Shown piece by piece: positions 57,092 through 64,000 of a DNA stretch of 64,000 nt. This stretch comes from Entoloma clypeatum (lineage: Eukaryota > Basidiomycota > Agaricomycetes > Agaricales > Entolomataceae). Every line of letters starts with the position of its first letter. Position 1 is the first letter of the stretch. The stretch is from NCBI GenBank assembly GCA_963565915.1, contig OY751488.1, forward strand, positions 1,178,001 to 1,242,000, in the 5' to 3' direction. A model generated the notes under the pieces. The model was given only the letters and a program-made list of their open reading frames with translations, ran no database searches and had not been told where the DNA came from. The translations under genes and the position numbers were made by a program.

Positions 57092-57493
57092 TGTTATGCT
57101 TAACAAACTGTTCCAAGGTTCGGGCAGAGTATGCAGGAAAGTGGAAAGGCGAAGAGCAAAGTGATTGCTAAATCTAAGGAATCTACTACAGTACAAGAGG
57201 TTTATATAGGTACTGACTATAGGCGGTAGCAGATGAGTCAGTACTGCGGAAGGCAGTGCGCATGAGTAAGGCGACTGCGGAAGGCTATGTACAGTGAGTA
57301 AGCTGACTGCAGAAAGTGAGTCAGCGTGGGAGCGAAGTATACTAAAGGGGATGACGAAGTAATATAATGAGTCAGACTGGGAATCGAAGGTTGCAAAAGT
57401 AGACATTAGACATAGTGAGTTCGTAAGAGGGCGCCGAGTCGGGCCAATAAGTAAAAGATATGACATGGTCCTCATACCGTAGAGTCCGTAACA
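57092..57493 (-). repeat. 5' LTR of gypsy-1 (402 bp)
   Basis: Partner of 48150-48553. The internal sequence next to it (minus strand AGTTGCTAAATCTCG) does not begin with TGG, so a standard tRNA primer-binding site is not evident. Confidence 0.9.
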
Positions 57494-58912
57494 GAACCGA
57501 CAGTCATGTCTTTTGGATTGAATAATTCCCCAAGCACATTCCAGACCATGATGAACAATATCTTTAGGGACTTGATTGACCAGGGATACATGGTTATTTA
57601 TATCGATGATATATTGGTGGCAACAGAAGGAAAGGAAGGGCATGACGCCATAGTGGAAGAAGTTTTGAAAAGATTACAAGAGAACGATTTATTCTTGAAA
57701 CCAGTAAATGTTTCTTTGATAGAGACGAAATAGAGTTCTTGGGATTAATTATTGGGAAAGACAGAATTTGGATGGACCCTTTGAAAGTAGATGCCATCAA
57801 ACAATGGCCGACACCGACTAAGGTCAAGGAAGTACAATCATTCCTTGGGCTCGCCAATTTCTATCGGAGATTTGTCAAGGACTTCTCTAAAGTGGCTGGA
57901 CCATTACATAAGTTAACAAGGAAGGACATGGTATGGAAATGGAGTACACAGCAGGAAGGAGCATCTAGAGAGCTAAAGGAATTATTTATGGAAGCACCCA
58001 TATTAGTTTCCCCCGATCCGGATTGAAAGTTAAGGGTAGAATTGGATGCATCGGACTTTGCCACAGGAGCAATCTTATTTATGGAATGTGAAGACGGTCA
58101 CTGGAGACCATGTGCTTTCTTGTCAAGGGATTGAATGATGTTGAACAGAATTATGATGTCCATGATAAAGAAATGCTGGGTATTATCAGAGCGCTGGAAG
58201 CATGGAGACACCACCTTGAAGGGGCCAAACATGAGATTGAGATCTGGACCGATCACAAAAATCTGGAGTACTGCATGCAGGGTCAAAAGCTTAATCACAG
58301 ACAAACACATTGGGTGTTGTATCTAACATGTTTCAACTTTAAATTAATACACAAGGCAGGAACCTCAATGGGGAAGACGGACACTCTTTCAAGAAGAGTC
58401 AATCATAGAAAGGGGGTGGAAAATGACAATGAGGATGTAACACTATTGAAACCTGAATATTTCCACTTGCGTGCAATGGATCAGGGACACCTACTTATTG
58501 ATGGAGAAGAAACTAAACTATTGAAATGCATCAGAGATGCAAAAGAGTTTGATGAGCAAGTGCTCAAAGCAGTGGAAAAATTAAAGAAAACAAACACAAA
58601 AACATTATGAGTGGAGGAATGGCATAAGGAGCAGGGTTTATGGTTGCACAGAGGAAAGGTTTACGTTCCAAAGGATCAGGAACTCAGGGTGGAAATTATT
58701 AAATTACATCACGACAATCCAGTTGCTGGACATCCGGGTCAATGGAAAACCCTGGAATTAGTTATGTGTAATTATTGGTGGCCTGGAATCACAAACATGG
58801 TCAAAGCTTATATTGAGGGCTGCAACAGATGCCAACAATCAAAGAACATGCCTCAACCGCTAGCCAGTAAATTAAAAGCAAACACAGAACATGCCGGACC
58901 ATGGAAACACGT
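57494..58912 (+). pseudogene. Gypsy-2 pol fragment: RT, RNase H, integrase zinc domain
   Basis: It starts inside RT at MSFGLNNSPSTFQTMMNNIF and runs through VIYIDDILVA, FLGLANFYRRF, RNase H (ELDASDFATGAI, YDVHDKEMLGI, TDHKNLEY) and the integrase HHCC domain (HPGQWKTLEL..NYWWPG ... CNRCQQ). Breaks seen are a frameshift near 57707, a TGA at 58024-58026, a frameshift near 58128 and a TGA at 58608-58610. It is cut at 58912 by a LINE. The 5' half of RT and everything upstream is absent from the window. Confidence 0.88.
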
Positions 58913-61886
58913 AGCTCGACCCGTCGATCCCGACAGGCTGCGCAGCACCCTAGAACCTCAGCCCAAAAGGGACTGGGTTCCATTCACTTCGCAAGAGGTC
59001 CTCCAGGCCCTGGCCGGTTGTTCTAGCCGGTCAGCCCCTGGTCCCGACCATCTTACGTGGAATCATCTTAAGTGCCTAATAGCACATAAACAAATCTCGA
59101 AGTTGTTCGTCTGGACCCTGAACGCCTGCCTCTCGGCAGGATTTTGGCCTGACGCCTTCAAAATCTCAACGACCGTCATTATTCCTAAACCAAATAAGCC
59201 GGCGTACGACGTTCCCAAAGCATTCCGACCCATCGTGCTTCTAAACACCCTGGGCAAACTCTTTGAGAAAGCTATCGCTAACAGACTCCAGTGGGAACTA
59301 GCCCGCCATGGTCTGCTGCACCCAGGTCAATTCGGGGGGGTTCGTCAGAACTCCACCGAAGACGCCGGACAATTCCTTACCCACCTCATCCGTGCAGGAT
59401 GGGCGAGGAAACTCAAGACAAGCGTTGTCGCCATCGACTTGGCCCAATACTTTCCCTCTCTTAACCACTCGGTTATAGCGCTCATACTAGATAGGATGGG
59501 ATTCCCCGACACTGTCGTGGACTTCTTTTCAAACTACCTAGTAGGGAGACAGACCCAATACGCCTGGGAGGACGACCTCTCAGACCTCTTCTCTGTTGAC
59601 ATTGGCGTAGGCCAGGGCTCCGCCCTTTCCCCTGTGCTATCGTCCATCTATCTCGCCCCGCTGATGTACGCATTTCAAGCCGAACAATCGCAGGCCACCC
59701 TCATTTCATACGTCGACGACGGGACCATCATAGTCCAATCTGAGACGTGGAAGGAAAACCTTGCCAAATTAAAAAAAGCATACAAATGTCTGTTTGAGCT
59801 GACCACAGCCCTCGGGCTTGTCCTCGAGCACTCTAAATCGGAGGCGTTCCATTTTTCCAGGAAGAATGGCGACGATAACCCCCCGGTTGACCTCGGATTC
59901 GCGCCTTTCACTGGCGACTCCCCCCTCGTCCCCAAGACCTTCTGGAGGTACTTGGGCTTCTTCTTCGACCGCAAGCTACTCTTTACTGAGCATGCGAAAC
60001 GGTATGCCACTAAGGCCTTCTCAGCAACGGGAGCCTTACTATCCCTGGGTAACTCAGTCCGCGGACTCACTCCCAAACACAAACGCACCCTGTACCGATC
60101 GTGTATTTTGCCGATCGCGCTATACGGTGCTAATCTTTGGAACTTCGACGGCGCCCGCAACAAGGGTGTCGTCAAGTCTATCTCCAAAGTCCAAAGACGC
60201 GCAGCGTTATGGATCTTGGGAGCCTTCCGCACCACCCCCACAGGGGCGGTCGAAGCACTTGCTGGCCTGCCTCCGGTGCACTTGCACCTCAAGAAGCTCT
60301 CCTGCAGAAACCGTGTCCGCATGCACTCCCTTGCACCCAGACACATGACCGTCATGGTATGCGACGAGGATGACCCCTCCAAGCGTCCGTGGTACTCCCC
60401 GGAGTTTATGTACAACCTTAAATCCCCCCTCGTTGATATCTGGGCATACCGTGCAAATGTGACTGTCCCCCTATCGCCCTTTAATAACTACAACGAACCA
60501 GGGAAACGCGTCCTCGACCGATTCCCTGAACGCGTAATTCACGACATCACCCTTATCCGCGGCAAGACCGCTAAGGACCGTGCCGAAGCCAGAAAGGCGC
60601 GCCTCATCACCCTTAACAAGGTGTTTGACGCCAACATCTGCTCCAACAAAGCCGCCGTTATTGTCACTGACGCGGCAGTTCCCTCCCTTTTGTCGGGCCA
60701 CCAAGCTGTTGCAGCCTGGGAAACCTGGCACAAGGGGCACTCCATCGACAAAGACTGGGCGGCCGGCGGCCTCGCAGTCTCTGATGACACTGAAACCCTA
60801 GCTATTGGACATGGGTTCTCGAACCTGGTCAGTCTGCTAGGGGGTCTCTCTCAACTGGAAGTAATCCATATTTTCACCGACTCTGTCAACGCCATTCGGC
60901 GCGCCACAGACCCGGATCTCCACTCCTCGCAGGCAACTGCGCTTGCTATCATCAGTAACCTGATTCCTTGGTTTGAGGAACCCGGTCTGAATTCCAAGGT
61001 CATCTTTCACCATGTCCCCGATTCTTCGGACCATGGATTCGAACCCCACCGTGCAGTGCACGACTTCGCCTCCTCGATTCGCATTGAGTGTGGTGAGTCG
61101 GCCTCCAGATCCCTTGACTTCAACACGAAGCAATTCACGGACGACATGCTCGGTGACTGGGACAATCTGTACCAGTCCCCCAAGTATGTTGGCCGACACT
61201 ATCAATTCCCGAGATCGTGCGTCAGACGCCAAGACCACGCTCGGGCCAAACGTATGAAGCCGTCCCATCTCAAGGGCGGTACATGGCTTAAGGATGTGGG
61301 ACACTCCCAATCCCTCACGGCACAAATGGTCCGCGGCCTCACCAGCCACGCCCCAATTGGCCACTATAGACATAGGTTCAACATCGGTGACAAAGTTGAA
61401 CAATGCGACTGTGGTCTGCGGTCCGTCGAGGACTTCGCCCACGTTTTCTACAAATGTCTGCACCACCCCACCAGGCCGCCAGACATGCCCACCTTCTCGA
61501 GGAACTCCCCCACCTGGGACGTCTTCGGGAAATTTATCATGGATAACCCAGGGGCATTTGCCTTCCGGGATCGTCCAACGCCCAACACAACCGTCGGCGG
61601 TAGTCGCGTGGTAGCACGCTGGGTTCAAAGGGGTGCAGCCCCCTCTGGCAAGCGAACACGATCGAAGGATAAGAACCGCACAGGCGCTTCTTTGGGGGGC
61701 AGGGCGCAGACACCCCCCAGCGCCGCTAACGGCCAACCTCACAAGGTTGGAGTGCTCTTGTACCGCGCGGCCGAATATTCGGGTGCGCATACTAACGCGT
61801 TTGTTTATAACAAACTCCCCCGTCCTGGCGCGAGGACTCAACAGCTCGACGGAGCTTTGCGCCGCTTGTTCTTCTTGCGTACGTAG
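58913..61886 (+). CDS. LINE reverse transcriptase-RNase H, fused in frame to gypsy-2 integrase
   Basis: RT blocks are SSRSAPGPDHLTWNHL, ISTTVIIPKPNKP, FRPIVLLNTLGKLFEKAIA, VVAIDLAQYFPSLNH, GVGQGSALSPVLSSIYLAPL and SYVDDGTI with the catalytic YVDD. A thumb and connection region follows, then RNase H (IVTDAAVPS, IHIFTDSVNAI, HHVPDSSDHGFEPH). The end has CDCGLRSVEDFAHVFYKC, a C-C-H-C motif as in Tad1/I-type LINEs. Stop TAG is at 61884-61886. There is no start codon of its own: the frame continues without a stop from the gypsy-2 piece at 58611, making a 1091-codon chimeric frame. The frame is intact, so the copy is young. Confidence 0.9.
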
Positions 61887-61988
61887 GTCCTCGGACCGAT
61901 GTAGTTTACTCTATGTCAAGCGGACTGTACCCTTAGTATACCGCTATACAAATTGTTGACCAAAAAAAAAAAAAAAAAAAAAAAAAAA
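58913..61988 (+). mobile_element. LINE copy 1 (non-LTR retrotransposon), 5'-truncated
   Basis: The 3076 bp element ends in A27 (61962-61988). It contains RT, RNase H and a C-terminal Cys/His motif but no endonuclease domain, so the 5' end is truncated. The 14 bp CCATGGAAACACGT before its 5' end (58899-58912) recurs not after its own poly-A but after the poly-A of copy 2 (63090-63103, inverted). Confidence 0.92.
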
Positions 61989-63103
61989 GGTTCGCATACC
62001 ATTCCATCTCTTCTCGTGCTTTTACTAGCGCCGCTTCTGCCTCCTCCTGAATCTTCTTCATTCGCTCCATGAATTCTTTTGCTGGTTCTGACTTTTCTGC
62101 CCTCCGAGGTTCTATGCCCATCTAGTGTTCGAAAGTCCAGTCCAGTCCAGTTTTTTTGCCCAAAAAATTAAGAACCTAGAACCAAGACTGGTTGAGTGGT
62201 TTCTCCAAACAACTGAAACCAGGACTGGACTGGTCAAAGACTGGTGAACCAGTCTCTCCTTTCTCAAAAAAGTAAACCAGGACTGGTTCGAACTGGTTTA
62301 AACTGGTTATTTTCCAATTTATCAAAACTGTTTCAAAATATTATTTATAACACATTTCAAAACATTTTACAGAAGCTTCGATGAACAAAATCTATGTGAA
62401 CCTATAGGAACCTGTGTGAACCTATGACCAGTTTACCATTTTTGAGTCTCAAATCAAGACTGGTGTTAAACCAGTCTTCTTTTTTCCCCAAAATTGAAGA
62501 ACCTGAGACTGGTCAATTCTCAAAAATCAGAAACTTGAGACTGCAGTCCAGTCTTTCACCAGTCTTTACCAGTCTGGTTCTGGTCCAGTTCTAGGTCTTT
62601 GAGACTGGACTTCAAAACACTATGCCCATCCTAGGGTTGAATCCATAATTTACATAGAACGGCAAAAACTGAGTTGCTGTGTGTATCTTATTATTGTAGG
62701 CGAACTCCGCGCTTGCCATCCATTCAGGCCAATCCGTTTGCCGATGGACAATAAATGATCTTAGATACTGTTCCAACTCCTGGTTGATCCGTTCCATTTG
62801 TCCATCTGTTTGCGGATGGTATGCCGTTGATAATTTAGTTGTAATCCCCAGGATCTTGTTTAGTTCTTTCATAAAAGTTGCTGCGAATTGCGGTCCTCAA
62901 TCTGACGTCAGCGCTTCCAGTAATCCATGAAGTTTCCAGACTTTGTCCCAATATAGCTTAGCTAATCCCTCAGCTGAGACTTCATCACATGTTTTGATAA
63001 AGTGTGCTTGTTTTGTAGATCTACAAGTGACCACTAATACAGCGTTATATCCTTGGGCTTCTGGGAGTCCTACAATAAAGTCTGCAGTGACGTGTTTCCA
63101 TGG
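61989..63103 (-). pseudogene. Inverted gypsy-2 integrase segment between two LINE copies
   Basis: Read on minus from 63103 it begins PWKHVTADFIVGLPEAQ, which directly continues the integrase broken at 58912 on the + strand. It then has VWKLHGLLEALTSD, a TGA (62896-62898) where relatives have the R of SDRGPQF, AYHPQTDGQMERINQELEQ, and YVNYGFNPRMG interrupted by the MITE at 62123-62622. It resumes as EPRRAEKSEPAKEFM and ends at EEMEWYAN by the poly-A of LINE copy 1. It is thus the 3' continuation of gypsy-2 in the opposite orientation. Confidence 0.88.
62123..62622. mobile_element. hAT-like MITE, 500 bp
   Basis: The ends are inverted repeats starting TAGTGTT (TAGTGTTCGAAAGTCCAG and TAGTGTTTTGAAGTCCAG). 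They are flanked by a perfect 8-bp duplication TGCCCATC (62115-62122, 62623-62630). TAGNG ends and 8-bp duplications are hallmarks of the hAT superfamily. The interior is non-coding and full of ACTGGT/ACCAGT repeats. Excision restores the gypsy-2 integrase frame. Confidence 0.9.
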
Positions 63104-64000
63104 TTTTTTTTTTTTTTTTTTTTTTTTTTTGGTCAACAATTTGTATAGCGGTATACTAAGGGTACAGTCCGCTTGACATAGAGTAAACTACATCGGTCCG
63201 AGGACCTACGTACGCAAGAAGAACAAGCGGCGCAAAGCTCCGTCGAGCTGTTGAGTCCTCGTGCCAGGACGGGGGAGTTTGTTATAAACAAACGCGTTAG
63301 TATGCGCACCCGAATATTCGGCCGCGCGGTACAAGAGCACTCCAACCTTGTGAGGTTGGCCGTTAGCGGCGCTGGGGGGTGTCTGCGCCCTGCCCCCCAA
63401 AGAAGCGCCTGTGCGGTTCTTATCCTTCGATCGTGTTCGCTTGCCAGAGGGGGCTGCACCCCTTTGAACCCAGCATGCTACCACGCGACTACCGCCGACG
63501 GTTGTGTTGGGCGTTGGACGATCCCGGAAGGCAAATGCCCCTGGGTTATCCATGATAAATTTCCCGAAGACGTCCCAGGTGGGGGAGTTCCTCGAGAAGG
63601 TGGGCATGTCTGGCGGCCTGGTGGGGTGGTGCAGACATTTGTAGAAAACGTGGGCGAAGTCCTCGACGGACCGCAGACCACAGTCGCATTGTTCAACTTT
63701 GTCACCGATGTTGAACCTATGTCTATAGTGGCCAATTGGGGCGTGGCTGGTGAGGCCGCGGACCATTTGTGCCGTGAGGGATTGGGAGTGTCCCACATCC
63801 TTAAGCCATGTACCGCCCTTGAGATGGGACGGCTTCATACGTTTGGCCCGAGCGTGGTCTTGGCGTCTGACGCACGATCTCGGGAATTGATAGTGTCGGC
63901 CAACATACTTGGGGGACTGGTACAGATTGTCCCAGTCACCGAGCATGTCGTCCGTGAATTGCTTCGTGTTGAAGTCAAGGGATCTGGAGGCCGACTCACC
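63104..64000 (-). mobile_element. LINE copy 2 (minus), continuing past the window edge
   Basis: T27 (63104-63130) is the poly-A on minus. The sequence then matches the 3' 870 bp of copy 1 with only a few differences (for example R to C in VVARW, A to T in PGART). The frame stays open across the visible part (RNase H end to the stop at 63206-63208). The 5' end lies beyond 64000. Confidence 0.92.

Larger units (their letters stand above)
48150..57493 (-). mobile_element. Gypsy-1: chromodomain Ty3/gypsy LTR retrotransposon
   Basis: Minus-strand element of 9.34 kb, of which about 2.7 kb is a nested LTR element. It has paired LTRs (TGTTA...TAACA). A polypurine tract GGAGAGGGGAACA (minus strand of 48554-48566) touches the 3' LTR. 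Gag has two zinc knuckles, then protease, RT, RNase H, integrase and a chromodomain, in the order of chromoviruses. The LTRs differ at about 21 positions plus two indels by eye, and all but one substitution are transitions. The flanking 5-mers GTGTA (left) and GAACC (right) do not match. Nonsense codons in gag and RT make it non-autonomous now. Confidence 0.9.

Noticed and set aside
60837..61841. Minus-strand open frame of 334 codons in LINE copy 1
   Set aside because: Antisense of the RNase H and C-terminal part of the LINE protein, which shows the conserved motifs on the + strand.

Overview
The window is nuclear DNA of a mushroom-type basidiomycete (Agaricomycetes). This rests on the gene families (WD40 tail of an NLR-like protein, TPR-CHAT protein, DUF6533-like membrane proteins), on introns of about 48-67 bp with GT..AG ends, and on a large nested load of retrotransposons and DNA transposons. 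No rRNA, tRNA, CRISPR or bacterial-type operon was seen.

Layout. 1-3056 is a WD40-repeat pseudogene broken by a solo LTR and a non-autonomous DNA transposon (element A). 4432-9030 is a four-exon gene for a large Ser/Pro-rich protein with three NWDDDFE-like motifs, probably a Byr4/Bfa1-type septation regulator. 12336-23803 is one TPR-CHAT gene split twice, by element B (12637-13919) and by the 6.7 kb element D (14376-21092). Element D carries a nested Tc1/mariner-like transposon (14827-18908) with about 200 bp inverted repeats and two convergent genes: an intact spliced DD34E transposase and a Zn(II)2Cys6 protein. 26094-27092 is a seven-helix membrane protein and 27702-28677 (-) a deoxyribose-phosphate aldolase. 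29216-31500 is a Helitron-like relic, and 32752-37510 holds two tandem DUF6533-like genes. 39425-47275 is a conserved housekeeping block: mitochondrial Hsp78/ClpB (+), coronin (-) and the glycine-cleavage T-protein (-).

From 47.5 kb to the right edge the DNA is nested mobile elements. A chromodomain-bearing Ty3/gypsy element (gypsy-1, 48150-57493, minus) holds a young coding-empty LTR element (52300-54992) inside its protease region. It abuts an older gypsy (gypsy-2), which is invaded by two inverted LINE copies and a 500 bp hAT-like MITE. Target-site duplications show that the gypsy-2 segment between the two LINE copies has been inverted.

Main themes. (1) A transposon family with CATCAGCA ends, 2-bp target duplications, terminal repeat clusters and internal GC-rich minisatellites has repeatedly hit NLR-like and CHAT genes; removing each element restores the reading frame exactly. 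(2) A Tc1/mariner element carries a zinc-cluster partner gene. (3) TGA or TAG codons compatible with C-to-T change recur in the repeats. Splice sites were read by eye. Family names come from motif recognition, not database searches.
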